Source of the DNA: JALNXF01 sp964555845
GTDB taxonomy: Bacteria; Patescibacteriota; Gracilibacteria; BD1-5; UBA2023
Assembly: GCA_964555845.1 (NCBI GenBank)
Contig: CAZKUA010000007.1
Location: forward strand, 6,761-70,760
Length of the DNA stretch: 64,000 bases
Direction of reading: 5' to 3'
The notes under the pieces were generated by a model. That model was not told where the DNA came from, ran no database searches, and saw only the letters and a list, made by a program, of their open reading frames with translations. This document shows, piece by piece, positions 31,487-43,122 of this stretch (positions within the stretch are counted from its first letter, which is position 1; each line of letters starts with the position of its first letter). A program made the translations under genes and the position numbers.

Positions 31487-33871
31487 TTATTTTGTGTATT
31501 TTTTTATAACTTTCTTAAGATTTTCGTTGTAGGAGCCGATTAGTTTATCTGTAAGCTCTGATACATTTCCTACAATTACAGTTCATCAGCTTTGTTCGGT
31601 TCAGAAGTATTCCTGTAATCAATCTATATTTTGAGCTGATCCATTTACATAGTAGGCAGTGAGTCAGAATCAGGATTTTCGGATTTGAGATATTAGAGCT
31701 TTTAATCAATTGTCTTTTAATCAATCAGTCGGAGATCAATCTCATAAGAATGAAATATTTCCAAAAGATTTTAATCAATTTTTGTGAGCATATTTTTTCA
31801 TAGATTCCAGAGTATAGGTGAGAGGTTTTCAAATATCAGTTCCTCCACTTTTAGCAATTGCCCTCATTAATCTTGATGGAATATTATTTTTCTTTCTATC
31901 ACTAAATTTTTCTCCAAATTCCATTATTTCCTCCATTGCAGTATCAAAAATTATTATACTAAATTTTACCTTAAAATATTCGAGTACTTTAGCTCTTATA
32001 ATTGAAGCCTTTACGGCTTCTCTGAGTGGAGAATTATCTTCTGTAAAATATCCCATACTTCCAGATCTATCTATTATTATAGTCTCAAACATATTTATCT
32101 CACTTGATTCTCTTATTTCTTGATTTCTTGTAAATATTTTTGCATCATGTATGAGTTCATATTCTACTAATTTCCCCATGCTACCAATACCAGAGCCCGA
32201 AGTAAAATATTCATTTTCATTATTTATTATTTTAAATTTATGTGGAAGTATTTTAACGAGTGCTCTAATTTGTTTTTTTACTTCTGGCATTAATTCTTTT
32301 TCGAGTGTTTTATAGAGTTTGTATAATTGTAATTCTTCTTCTCTAAATCCCATTCTTTGCATCTCATCATACATTCTTTTCCTTTCCTCTTGAATTTTTT
32401 TCTTTAATTCTCTCGCATAATCCCTAAGTTTATCTTTAAATTCATCATCAAGTAAAGAATTTTTTACAGCTTTATCAATTTCTTTTTCATCATCTAATTT
32501 TTGGATTTGCCCCCTTTCTTGTCTGATTATTTCTTCATTTCAGATTTTATTTATAGCCACTTTTGTAAAAGTACTTAATCAGGAATTATCTAATAATATC
32601 CTGATTTCCTCTTTTGAACTAGCTTTTTCTAATTTTTCTATGGTTTCTTTTAGTTTTTCTCACTCTTTCGCTATATTATCATCTCGAGCTTGTTGTAATA
32701 ATTCCTTTATCATTTCTGCTGGTGTTTTTTCATTTTCTCAATTATCCATATTTTGCTCAATATCATTTCAGTTTTCTTTCTGAGTTGGAGTCGCATCAAA
32801 TCTAATCCATTTTTTGTTTTGTCCATTCCATACTTCGCTCCAAGCATGTCAATTATTTGAAGAAAGTAGACTTTTTCAATTTTTGTCTAAAGTTTGCACT
32901 ATATTTCATACTATTAATCTTGCTTTCAATCATATTTCTCTACACAAAGCCACAAAAAGCGAATTTGCTGAGAAACATTCTAGCTCTTCGGATTTATCAA
33001 GATTTGTGATATAATTTTTAGAATTTGTTTTATTTCTCAGAGTTCACTGCAGATGAGCGGAATATTTTTTGGTTTTTATTATGTAATCTCTAATTTTTCC
33101 GGCAGAATCAATTCAAGAATTTCATCCAAAAGAATCTAGTAAATTCCTGGTTTCTTTTGTTAATTTATCAAAAATAATTTTCTCGCTATCTTCTGAAATT
33201 GGTTCTATAACAGGTAATTTTTGATTAGTATAGAATTTAAAACTCACATATTGATTCTCACTCGATGTAATATAGATACAATTATTTTGGTCAATTTGAA
33301 AAATTGGTACATTTTTTCAATTAAAATGCAGACTTTCTATGTCTGGTAAACTTCAATCTGGAAGCGGAATTGAAATAGTTCAAGAAACTATTATTCCAGC
33401 GTAAGTATAAGATTTCTTAGTAGTGTCTGGTTTTAAATTTAAATCTGATAATTTTTTCTTCTTTGACCATAGATTTGAACTTCTATCAAAATAAGATTTT
33501 TTTCAACTTATAAAATATCCTCTAAATCCAGGATAAATCTCAGCAAATCTAGAAGATTCTCATATGGCTTCTCAAAATTCTAAATCATAAGGGATATAAT
33601 CATTTCTATCTTCTCTATGTGATTCATAACTATCTAATGACTGATTTTCAGCACTATTTCAAAATAAATCCATTACATCTGTTTGAAGTAATTTTTTAAA
33701 ATTATCAAATAAACTAGGTTTTCTATTTTCTAAAATATCATCGACTTTATCCTTTACTTTATCTTTAGTTTTTTCCATTTTTAACCTCAATAACCCCTCG
33801 GTATATTCTTTTAATATTTCAAGATTTTGTTCAAAAGTATTTGTATGTGATAATCTATCTACGGAATTCAT
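31487..33871 (-). CDS. transglutaminase-like plus VWA domain protein
   Basis: The first gene of the three-gene unit, 794 residues. A beta-rich region (residues 120-250) precedes a transglutaminase core: Cys near 298 in LECFSANSLFVALCREIGLK, His near 340 in NNGHAWSEVWNG and Asp near 360 in WIRFDATP. A charged helical linker follows (MDNGENEKTPAEMIKE, YARELKKKIQEERKRM). The C-terminal VWA domain starts near 590 with IIIDRSGSMG (MIDAS DxSxS), has KFSIIIFDT and SGGTDIG, and ends KKVIKKYTK. MIDAS-type VWA proteins are usual partners of MoxR-like ATPases. Its ATG is opposite a 167-base divergent promoter region. Confidence 0.85.
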
Positions 33872-33935
33872 TTTTATTTTTATATTTGTAATGAGTTTAT
33901 TTTATCATATTTTGTTATAAAAAGCAAAAATTGAG

Positions 33936-33962
33936 ACTCTTTTTTTGTAATTTTAAAAGAGT
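33936..33962. promoter_or_regulatory. inverted repeat in a divergent promoter region
   Basis: ACTCTTTT and AAAAGAGT, separated by 11 bases, between the divergent transglutaminase-VWA and coiled-coil genes. It could be an operator shared by both; T- and A-runs make chance more likely than at 14589. Confidence 0.3.
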
Positions 33963-33981
33963 GCAAATTTTAAAAAAAATT

Positions 33982-34008
33982 TTGAAAAAAAGCAAAACAC
34001 GCTATAAT
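33982..34008 (+). promoter_or_regulatory. promoter of the 34039 gene
   Basis: TTGAAA, 15 bases, TATAAT, 30 bases before the ATG. Confidence 0.6.
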
Positions 34009-34038
34009 AAATTTAGTTTAATTTTTAATTTTACAAAA

Positions 34039-34416
34039 ATGGCACAAATAACAAAAGACTGATTTGTTTTTAATATTTTAGATGAGATAGCAAATCAATA
34101 TGGTGAGCTTACAAAATTGGTTCTAAACACAGAATCAATGGATAATAATGAAAAACAATACTGGTTTGATATTCTGCCTTCTATGACTGATGAGCAGGTT
34201 GATAGATTGTTTGATATATTGGAGACTGAAAGAAAAAAACTTGAAGAACTTGAGTCAAAATATCAAGACGAAATCAAAAATTTAAATGAAAAACACTTAA
34301 TTGAATGGCAAGAATTCCAAACAAAAGAAAGTAGAGAAAAAATCAAAAAAGCTGAAGCAGCTGATGATGATGCAGCTTCTGCAGATGATGTTCTTAAAAT
34401 GCTTGATGATTTATAG
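34039..34416 (+). CDS. conserved coiled-coil protein of the CPR type
   Basis: A 125-residue acidic helical protein. The block LPSMTDEQVDRLFDILETERKKLEEL, then KYQDEIKNLNEKHLIEWQEF, is of a type I recall as common in proteins of candidate phyla bacteria, though no function is known. The tail is acidic (AEAADDDAASADDVLKMLDDL). A single TGA codon occurs, near the N-terminus. It has its own promoter and precedes the PP2C-like gene by 31 bases; the pair may be co-transcribed. Confidence 0.8.
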
Positions 34417-34447
34417 TTAATTATTTTTAATAAACCCAAAAAACTTT

Positions 34448-36343
34448 ATGCTAAACATAGAGATCAAGAGAAATAAATTACCAATTTTAAATGAAAAAAA
34501 ATTTGTAACAACGAAAAAAATAGCCATTGATGTTGGTCTTGAAGCGATAATTCAGATTAATTTTATAGATAAAAATCTGGTTAATTTAATTGAAAACCTC
34601 GCAATAGATATTCTTCTTACAAATATATCAAAAGATCCTTATAACTCTTTTTCGCTTTCTTTAGACAAATTAAATAAAGAAATCAATAAATTATCAAGGG
34701 ATTATAACCTGTCTGAGCTAAATATTTTCGTGTGAATAATAACGAGTTGAACTCTACATTTCTCAATTTTATGAAATTATTCGGCTTATTTAATTAAAAA
34801 CAACAAAATCATAAATATTGCAGATGGAATGCAGGGAAAAAATCTTGAGTTTTCGTTTATTTCTAGCTGAATTATCAATACTGGAGACAATATTTATATC
34901 TCAAATATCGAGCTTCTAAATTACATTTCAAAAGATGATATTTTAGAGATTTCACTAATTGATGACACTTCTAAAAAATTAGAAATAATAGAGAAAATTA
35001 TCGCAGAAGAAGAGACAGAATGACAATATGATATTGTTATATTAAATAATTCACAAGAAAAGGTAATAGAAAATAGGGCTGATTATATTGAAAAAATCAA
35101 AAATAATTTCCTTGTTTTAAAGGATAGAATGGTAGAAAATAAGAAAATATCTTACTGGATAGAAAGAATTAAAAAAGAAATAGATTTTGAAAATAAATAT
35201 ATAAAAATAGGATTATTTTCGACGGGAGTTGTAGTTTCTGTGTTTTTCTTGTATTTAATTATTTCAGGAATAATTTCACAAAATGTATCTAGTTCAGTCC
35301 CTGTAGAATACAAAAATAAACTTATTGAAGCTAAATTAATTCTAGAAAGAACCAACAAAGATTTAGGAAATAAAGATATTTTTTATGCAAATATTAAAAA
35401 TGCTGAAAACCTCATATTTGAAGTAAGAGATAAGCAAATATTTTTAAATGATGTAAAAAAATTATTAGACCATATTTCAATCTTAAAAAAACAAGCTAAC
35501 TGAATAGAATCATTTGAGCTAACCAAAGATAAAGCCTTAATTGAGTTAAATAATTTCTCTCTTGGATGAATTTTTGAACTTCAGAAAAAATATTATTTTG
35601 TATGAAAAAATGGAATAATAGGACCTTATATAAAATGAGAAGAGGCAAAAAGTTATAATTATCCAGACTGAGAAGAGGCTATTGCATCGGATCTTTCTCC
35701 GGATTGAGATATTTTTGTTCTTACAAAATCATACAGATTACTGAAATTTTATAAACAAGAATTTAGTTATGTTAATGTAGAATGACAAAAAACTTGGGAG
35801 GAAGTAAAATGAGTTAAAACATTTAATTCAAATCTCTATCTTCTGTCTGCAACTGGAAATCAAATTTTCAGACACAAGCCTGGAATTAGTGGGTTTTCTT
35901 CTAAGTATTGAATTATTGATGAAAATGATATTAAAAGCTTAAATTTATATGATTTTGCGATTGACGGATGATTTTATCTTCTAAAAAAAGATTTATCAAT
36001 TGATAAAATTATTACAACTCCAACTTACACCAAAAAATCGATTGTAATAAATGGCTTACCGGCTAATTATAGTGCTGAAGCCGGAAGCTCACCAAAAATA
36101 TTTACAGCCTGAAATCTTAATTATATCTATATTCTACTAAATAATAAAATCTGGGTATTTGAAGCAGATTCTAGGAATTATAAAGATGTAAAATCTCTCA
36201 AATATATAGGACAATTAGAACCTCAAGAATCTAAAATTAATGCCTTTTATATTCCAAAAGATTGAGAAATTATTTTATGAAATGATAAATGAGTTTATAA
36301 AATTAATTTTGAGATTTCAGACTCTAAAATAGCTATTAGATAA
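34448..36343 (+). CDS. PP2C-like domain protein with one membrane helix and an outer beta domain
   Basis: 631 residues in three parts. Residues 1-190 resemble a PP2C/SpoIIE phosphatase (IAIDVGLEAIIQ, GIITSGTLHFSILGNYSAYLI, NTGDNIYISNIELLNYIS), but the leading metal-binding Asp motif is not clear, so it may be a pseudophosphatase. One transmembrane helix (IGLFSTGVVVSVFFLYLIISG) lies near residue 265. The remainder, about 340 residues, is beta-rich with repeats such as FVLTKSYRLLKFY and IYILLNNKIWVFE, compatible with a propeller. It follows the coiled-coil gene and precedes recO by 9 bases. Confidence 0.7.
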
Positions 36344-36352
36344 TTTTAAAGA

Positions 36353-36937
36353 ATGTTTATATTTGATGCTATAGTTCTCCGCAAAGTCCAAATTAAAGAA
36401 TCAAAAAATATAATATATTTATTTTCAAGAGATTTCTGAAAAATAACAGCTTGGATAAAAGAATCAAAACTAAAATATCCAATAGATATTTGAAATATAG
36501 TAAATTTTGGAGTAACTCTAAAATGAAATATTAATAATGTGGATAATTACAAGATTAAACACGCCATTAACTATGATTGACTTAGTTTTGAGAATATAAG
36601 CAATATTTTGAATTTATTAGTCTATATCTACACTCTGTCGCCTGCCTGAGTGCCAAATGAGATACTTTATGATGACTATATAAATAATATGATTTTTTTT
36701 GAAAAAGATGAGACAAATAAGATGATTACTGAGTTTTTTAAATTGAAATTAATAGTGACTTCTTGAATTTGAATAAATATTTCTGACATTAAAAAAAGTG
36801 TAAATTTTGAGAAAATTCTTAATTTTATAAAAACAAATAAACTTGAGAAAATTCTCAAAGTTTCTGGGATAGACGAGGCTTTGATAAAAGAAATACAAAC
36901 ATATAATAACAACAGTTATAATTTATTTTTAAACTAA
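36353..36937 (+). CDS. recO: DNA repair protein RecO, short form
   Basis: RecO loads RecA on SSB-coated DNA in RecFOR repair. The N-terminal OB domain is recognisable: FDAIVLRKVQIKESKNIIYLFSRDFGKITAWIKE, close to the family start. The C-terminal part is helical, with YIYTLSPAGVPNEILYDDY, but shows no zinc-binding Cys cluster. At 194 residues it is about 50 shorter than usual. Gene order (9 bases after the previous stop, 1 base before the prepilin peptidase start) puts it in one transcript. Assignment rests mainly on the first 40 residues. Confidence 0.7.
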
Positions 36938-36938
36938 A

Positions 36939-37787
36939 ATGATGACTACAATTTTTTACGCATATTTATTTATATTTGGATTAATTTTTTGAAGCTTTGG
37001 TTCAGTTCTGATTTTTAGATGGAGATCATGAAAAAAATGAATAATTTGAGGAAGAAGTGAATGTCCGAGTTGCCAGCATACTCTCACAACTCTTGATTTA
37101 ATTCCATTTTTTTCATATGTATTTTTAAGATGAAAATGCAGACATTGCGCGAATAAAATATGACCCTTATACCCTATTTTAGAGCTTTCTATGTGAGTTT
37201 TATTTCTGCTGACTTGAATGTTTTTAGTTGACCCAAACTTAATTTTTTCTTTTAATTTAGTTGAAATATCGAAACTAATTTTGTTCTTATTTATATCATT
37301 TGTAATTGTCATTTTTACTTTTTATGATATTTTGTATCTAGAAATTCCTGATGAAATCCTAATTCCATCAATTTTTATATTATTTTTCCTACTTTTAGTC
37401 TCGTCAACAGTTAAAGATTTTAATATTTTCAATTATTTTTCAATTTTTTCAAGCAATATTTTAAATATTCCATTAATTAATTGAGTTATTTGAGCTTTAT
37501 TAATTTTCTCATTTTTCTTATTTCAAATACTAGTCTCAAAATGAGCTTGGATGTGATGATGAGATTTGAGAATTGCTGTTTTTATGTGACTTGTTTGATG
37601 AACTAAAATTGCTCTATTATGACTTCTAATAGCCTATTTCTTAGGTAGTATATTTGGGATAATAATACTAATTAAAACTCGAAATAAAGAAAATAAAATC
37701 CCATTTTGACCTTATCTTTGAGTTTGAATTTTTATATCTTTAATGTTTCACTCACAAATTGTAAATTGGTATTTTTCTATTTTATAA
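36939..37787 (+). CDS. pilD: prepilin peptidase / N-methyltransferase (A24 family)
   Basis: This membrane aspartic protease trims type IV prepilins before Glu at position +5 and methylates the new N-terminus. In order: the N-terminal FGLIFGSFGSVLIFRW, the zinc site CPSC...CRHC with LDLIPFFSYVFLRGKC between, then LYPILELSMG. The catalytic Asp motifs follow: FYDILYLEIPDEI and GGGDLRIAVFMGLVGG (usual GxGDxK has Arg here). Eight helices are seen in 282 residues. It should process the prepilins in this window (39718, 51914 and 56445 genes). Two adjacent ATG codons could each start it. Confidence 0.9.
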
Positions 37788-37820
37788 ATACAATACATAA
37801 AATGTAAATACTATATTTTT

Positions 37821-37847
37821 TGGAAAAATAAAAAAACAGATATAATA
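37821..37847 (+). promoter_or_regulatory. promoter of the 37876 gene
   Basis: TTGGAA, 15 bases, TATAAT, 28 bases before the ATG. Confidence 0.55.
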
Positions 37848-37875
37848 AAGCTAAATATTTAATAAAAACAAAAAT

Positions 37876-38406
37876 ATGATGGATAATAAAAAATTAATTG
37901 CTATAAAAGATTTTATAGCTTCATCTGAGAAATCAATGAATTCAGCTAAAAAAATTCTTGCAACCATGATAGACCCAAAAAGTCTATGAAAAGATTTTGA
38001 ATTTGATTTATGAAATCTGAACGCGTACGATAGTGGAGAAGATAAAATAGTTGAGTGAGTATTTACAGGAGAATCTATGCTTGGTTCTGACTCAAATATC
38101 TACCCAATTCCACAAAACTATGCATCAAAATCTCATCTCGTTCAATGAAGTAAGCTAAAGGCAATCATAAAACCAGATGGAAAAATCCAATACAAAATAA
38201 TTGAAGAAATCGAATACGAGACAAAAGTTTGAATTATCGCAAAAAATAAAGACAAATATCAAGTAATTGCCGACGGAAAATCATACAATATCTTACTTGC
38301 TGTCATAACTTACCTAAAAGCCGAATTATGAGACAGTGTCTCAATAAGAGTACCAAAATGAAAAGAAGCAACCTATGCCGCCGTTGAATCAGTAATACCT
38401 AAATAA
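37876..38406 (+). CDS. conserved small beta-rich protein, function unknown
   Basis: The 176-residue protein has an N-terminal helix (KLIAIKDFIASSEKSMNSAKKIL), then a beta-rich domain: VEGVFTGESMLGSDSNIYPIPQNYASKS, LVQGSKLKAIIKPDGKIQYKII, and ILLAVITYLKAELGDSVSIRVPKGKEATY. I recall similar proteins in candidate phyla bacteria but no function. It has its own promoter and a perfect terminator, so it is a stand-alone gene, probably well expressed. RNA or protein binding is possible; nothing in the sequence decides. Confidence 0.75.
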
Positions 38407-38418
38407 AATTTAAAAAAT

Positions 38419-38450
38419 AAAAAAGTCTGGAAAATTTTCCAGACTTTTTT
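38419..38450. terminator. bidirectional terminator
   Basis: Perfect 16-base inverted repeat (AAAAAAGTCTGGAAAA) with T-runs on both strands, 13 bases past the plus-strand stop and close to the convergent malic enzyme stop. Confidence 0.9.
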
Positions 38451-38454
38451 ATTA

Positions 38455-39600
38455 TTATTTTAATAATTTCACCATACTATCAGCTATAATATTAGCAACA
38501 TTTTTATCGAGTGGATTTGGGATTATTTTATCTTCACTCATATTTTCTACATAACCAGCTAATGCTTCTGCAGCATTTATTTTCATTTGGTCTGTGATTT
38601 TATGAAGGCGATGCATTAAAGCTCATTTAAAAATCCCAGGAAAAACTAGTACATTATTTAATTGATTAGGGAAATCAGATCTTCCTGTCGCGATAATTCT
38701 GGCTCACCCGGCTTTTGCTTCATCTGGCATAATCTCTGGCATTGGGTTTGCCATAGCAAAAATTATAGAATCTCTGTTCATAGTAGCTACATCCGTTTTT
38801 GTAATTGCATTTGCAATACTTACTCCGACAAATACATCAGCTCATTTAATTGCATCTTGCAAAGTTCCTGAGATATTATTAGGATTTGATATTTCAAGAA
38901 TTTTTATTTTTGCAGAATTTAAATCAACTCTACTTTTTGATACAATTCATTTACTATCACAAGCTATAATATTGCCTACTCAATACAAATTAAGAAGCTT
39001 CAAAATAGCAGTTCCAGCAGCTCCAAGTCCATTTATTACTACTTTTATTTCTTCTTTTTTCTTCCCAGTAATAATGAGTGAATTTATAAGTCAAGCTAGT
39101 ACCACAACTGCAGTTCCGTGTTGATCATCATGAAATACTGGAATATTAAGTTCAGCTTTTAATCTCTCCTCTATCTCAAAACATCTCGGAGCTGAAAAAT
39201 CTTCTAAATTAATTCATCCAAAAGTCGGCGCAATCATTTTTATGGTTTTGATAATTTCTTCAGTATCTTGTGTATCAAGAATTATTGGAAAAGCATTTAC
39301 TCCAGCAAATTCCTTAAATAATACACACTTCCCTTCCATTACAGGAAGTCAAGCTTCTGGTCAAATATTCCCAAGTCCTAGCACTGCACTTCAATCAGAT
39401 ATTACCGCAACTGTATTTGATTTTATGGTATATTTGTATACATCTCATTTATTTTCCTTTATCTTAAGACAAGGAGCGGCAACTCAGGGAGTATAAAGTA
39501 AACTCAAATCTTCTTTTGTAAGAATGTGTCTTTTTGAAACTACCTCTAGTTTCCCAGCAAGCTCCTCATGTAATTTTAAACTTTCTTCGTAATAATTCAT
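38455..39600 (-). CDS. malic enzyme (NAD(P)-dependent malate dehydrogenase, decarboxylating)
   Basis: Converts malate to pyruvate and CO2 with reduction of NAD(P). The 381 residues are the short bacterial form without a phosphotransacetylase domain. Motifs: LLYTPGVAAPC with the catalytic Tyr, GSAVLGLGNIGPEAGLPVMEGK with the catalytic Lys, INLEDFSAPRCFEIE for metal binding, PVFHDDQHGTAVV, and the Rossmann loop INGLGAAGTAILKLL. Whether it prefers NAD or NADP cannot be read. In a genome this reduced it may be one of few links between carboxylic acids and pyruvate. A promoter lies just upstream and a shared terminator just downstream. Confidence 0.92.
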
Positions 39601-39632
39601 ATTTTTTTTGTGGTTATTTATAAGTTAAATTT

Positions 39633-39659
39633 ATTATATAAAAATTTAGAAAAATGCAA
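39633..39659 (-). promoter_or_regulatory. promoter of the malic enzyme gene
   Basis: On the minus strand TTGCAT, 15 bases, TATAAT, 33 bases before the ATG. It sits directly after the terminator hairpin of the pseudopilin gene. Confidence 0.55.
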
Positions 39660-39662
39660 AAA

Positions 39663-39689
39663 ATTAAATCCACCAAAGGTGGATTTAAT
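39663..39689 (-). terminator. hairpin terminator of the LamG pseudopilin gene
   Basis: ATTAAATCCACC, loop AAA, GGTGGATTTAAT, then T-run on the minus strand, 28 bases past the stop. The arms are the same 12 bases as the core of the hairpin at 3482-3522, which also follows a pilin-like gene. Confidence 0.8.
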
Positions 39690-39717
39690 TTTGGATTTAA
39701 TTTTTAAAATATCTTAG

Positions 39718-41085
39718 TTACTCTAAAAGCCCCGTAATCTTTGTGTGTTGTGTAATTTCAATATCTGATAAAGCACGATTATAGATTTTTATATCATCAA
39801 TAATTCAAGTAGTCTGGACAAATCAGGTAGAATAAGATCAGGCTCATATTATAAAAGGATTTGAATTTGGGAAAAATTTAGTTCTATCATAAACTTTTTC
39901 ATGTATCTTAACTCAATTAAGATATGTTTTTCAAATTCAATTTTTTCTTACATAATAAATACTAATAAATTTATTATCAATATCATTTGCAAGATATGAG
40001 CTAAAATAAAGAGTATTGTTAAAAGAATTTACCATTAATAATGGCGGATTATAAGTACTTAGACTATATCATATATGAAAATTATTGCAATAACCTGTTC
40101 AATAAACTTTAGTATCTCATATAATTTGTCACCATTTTGAAGTTATTTTTGCTTTAAATATTGCGTTTACAGTAATTTCCTCATTATTTAAAATACTTCA
40201 AGTATCTTTTAATATCTTAATATATGAATTTATATCTCAACTAAAGCTCAATCATTTTCATAAAATTCATCAAGTAGAAACAATCTGTGTTCAATTAACT
40301 ATTCAATCATTATTTCAAGCTAGATCTTTTACCGTTGATCAAGATGTGGTACAATTTGGACTACAAGTCTCCATATCCCAATGTCCTATAAGACTTTTGT
40401 CTAAATTAGCCATTGTTGTGTTTTTGATAAGCTCATCTCTTCTGTTGTAAATATTAGAAAATACAATATTTCAACTAGATGTTACGGTATCTGAGTCTGA
40501 GAATACTATTTTGTAAGTAGTAGATCAGGTGTATGTGTCTATTGTATTAGTTCAAGTAATTAGATTATTATCGATATCAAGAAGTATTCAGATAGTACTT
40601 CATATAGTCTTCGGATATCTCTTACTATAATCAAGAGCATTAGCTTGATTTATTAGATTTTGATTTAGTGTGAGGTTATTATTTTGTTCTAGAAATCATA
40701 GTAATTGATATTTTGTTTTGTCTGAGTTTGTTGAATATGTATATTTAGTATTATCTACTGGGTCAGTTGGAGTTTTATTAATTCATATTATACTACTAGC
40801 TGTATCTCAGAAATATCATTGATATCAGATTACAGTTCAGCTTGCTTCTATATTTATTGGAGATTCTGGAATTGGATATACTCCTGATTTTGCATTATAT
40901 ACTCATAGTCATATTTCTATATTTTTCAAATCTGATATACGAGTAGAATCACGAGCAGAAGATGAATATCAAGAAAATGAAAGGAATGCTATAGTTGCGA
41001 GAATTGCGAGAATTGAGATTACTACGATGAGTTCTACTAGAGTAAATCAAGTTTTAGTTTTTAGTTTGTGGTTTAGTGTGAACAT
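39718..41085 (-). CDS. type IV pseudopilin with a LamG-like sugar/protein-binding domain
   Basis: A 455-residue secreted protein with a classical prepilin start: basic leader, then KTGFTLVELIVVISILAILATIAFL, where G/F is the cleavage point and Glu is at +5. Around residues 30-110 is the usual pilin stalk (YSSSARDSTRISDLKNIEIGLGVYNAK). From about 235 a LamG/concanavalin-like domain is visible: GHWDMETCSPNCTTSG, VKDLAGNNDGIVNGT, GKGLSFSG, and NGVKIHEKVYDR near 400, ending IDDIKIYNRALSDIEI, the classic LamG end. It is probably a tip or minor pilin that binds a surface ligand; the ligand is unknown. Confidence 0.88.
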
Positions 41086-41130
41086 AAATATTTAGGTTAA
41101 AAAAGTAAAATCATCGAAAGTTTAACATAT

Positions 41131-41166
41131 AAAAAAATAAAGTCAATTTTCTGACTTTATTTTTTT
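41131..41166 (-). terminator. terminator of the RNase J gene
   Basis: 15-base perfect arms (AAAAAAATAAAGTCA) with a six-base loop and T-run on the minus strand, just past the rnj stop. Confidence 0.85.
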
Positions 41167-41178
41167 ATATTTTTATTT

Positions 41179-43122
41179 CTAACAATTAATTATAACAGGA
41201 ATTACCATTGGCTCTCTTTCTATTTTGTATGAGAGGAATGATTCCACGTCTTTTTTAACTATTTTGTTAAGTTCTTTGTCTTCAATATCTGGAATATCTT
41301 TAACTGTAGTTTCAAAAGAAGTACGAGCTTTTTTGATAATCATTCTATGAACTTCTCTTACTTCATCTAGATATACAAGTCATCTTGTCTCTATTTTAAG
41401 AGGTCCGAGAAGGGCTTTTGTTTTTTCATCAACTTTAAAGATAATCACCACAACTCCAGATCTCATCATTTGAGCTCTCGCAGCTATTACATGGCTTGTC
41501 GCAATTCAAATTCATTGTCCATCAACTATAATTTCTTCTAAATTTATTTTAGTTTTTGATTTTTTTACATTTTTTTCAGAGTCGAAATCAATAATTGAAC
41601 CATTGTCAGCTAAAATTACATTTTTATCTGGAATTCAGAGACTCATTGCGGTTTTTTTGTGTGCTACTCTCATGAATAATTCTCAATGAGATGGCATAAA
41701 ATATTTTGGTTTTATAAGATTTATCATCAATTTTTGCTCTTCTTTAGCTGCATGTCCTGAAGTATGGATATCCATTCAATCTTTAGTATAAAGACTCGCT
41801 CCAAGTCTAATTAGTTCATTCATAAGATTTACAACTCATCTTTCATTTCCAGGAACTGGAGTAGAAGACAATATAATAGAATCTCATGGTCTAATTTTTA
41901 CTATTGGATGTTCTCCGTATGCCATTCTGTAAAGTCCTGAAAATTGTTCTCATTGGCTTCAAGTTGTCAAAATTAATTGTCTTTCGTCTGAAGTTTGGTC
42001 AATTACATTTGTAAGTCTTTTTACAGAATTTGGATTACATGTAATATATCATAACTCTCTTCAGATTTTTATATTTTCAACCATACTTCTTCAATTCAGA
42101 AAGACTGTTCTTCAGTTTTTCTCAGCTGATTCGATAACTTGTTGGGCTCTTCAGATAAGAGATGAAAATGTCGCAACAATAACTCTACCTGTTGATTCTG
42201 ATATTATTTTGTGTAATTCTATTCAAATATCCGCTTCTGTTTGAGTAAATCATTCTTTTAGGGAATTTGTAGAATCGCTTAATAATATATCTATTCATCT
42301 TTTTCCAATTTCTCAAATTTTTGTAAGATCGGCTGGTTTATCAATAGAAGGTGTAAAATCAAATTTAAAATCTCAAGTAACAACTATTTTTGTAGTAGGA
42401 GATTCAATATAAATTCCACATGCATCTGGGATATTGTGATTTTGTCTAAAAAATTCAGTTTTAAAAGATCAAACTTGAAACATTCAATCTGAGTCTGGGT
42501 TTACAACATGCATTTTTGCTTTATCTAGGATTCCAGCGTCTTCTAATTGTTTTCTAATAAGTCAAATTGTAAGTTTAGCTCCATACATTGTAGGATAACC
42601 AAGAGTTGGTAGAATATGTTTTAATCATCCAATATGGTCTAAATGGCCATGAGTGATTAAAATTCACTTAATTCTATCTTTTAGAGGAATTAAATAAGAA
42701 ATATCTGGAAGACTATATTTAGCTCAAAGCATATCATTTTCTGGGAATTGAATTCAACCGTCAATCAAGATGATTTCATCATTGTATTCAATCATACTCA
42801 TATTTTTTCATACTTCATTATGTCATCCGATTACAACAATTCTTGTATGTCATTTTTCAAGAAGTGGAATTAATTGAGGTTTTACATTTGGAAATATTGA
42901 AGGAGAACCGTCTCTATCTGCAAAATTACTTGTCCAGTTTTGTTTATCTGGATTAGCTTCTCTTGCCTGTTTATTTTTTGACAAAAAGTCATAATTATCC
43001 TCTATGGTAGAAGAATATTCAGGAGCTTCGGCTGCGTCGTCTTTTTTAGGGATAATTACAGTACCATCTTCACTTGGTTTACCTGTTAAATCAGATTCGA
43101 GCTCATTAAAAAAATCATTCAT
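41179..43122 (-). CDS. rnj: ribonuclease J
   Basis: A metallo-beta-lactamase/beta-CASP RNase with 5'-3' exo- and endonuclease activity in RNA turnover. The 647 residues include an unusual acidic N-terminal extension of about 90 residues (NELESDLTGKPSEDG, KKDDAAEAPEYSS). After it: RIVVIGGHNEVGKNM, ILITHGHLDHIGG with the metal site near 155, VVTGDFKFDF, ILTTGSQGEQFSG, PVPGNERGV, DIHTSGHAAKEEQ and PKYFMPSHGELFMR, all standard. The C-terminal domain ends KREPMVIPVIINC-like. A 24-base palindrome lies about 100 bases upstream. Confidence 0.95.

Noticed and set aside
33931..33970. Possible CIRCE element (GAGTGC half-site)
   Set aside because: Only one half matches and the spacing is wrong; the inverted repeat there is mostly T and A runs.
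36939..36944. Frameshift or split gene suspected at the doubled ATG of prepilin peptidase
   Set aside because: Both ATG are in the same frame; the choice changes the protein by one Met.
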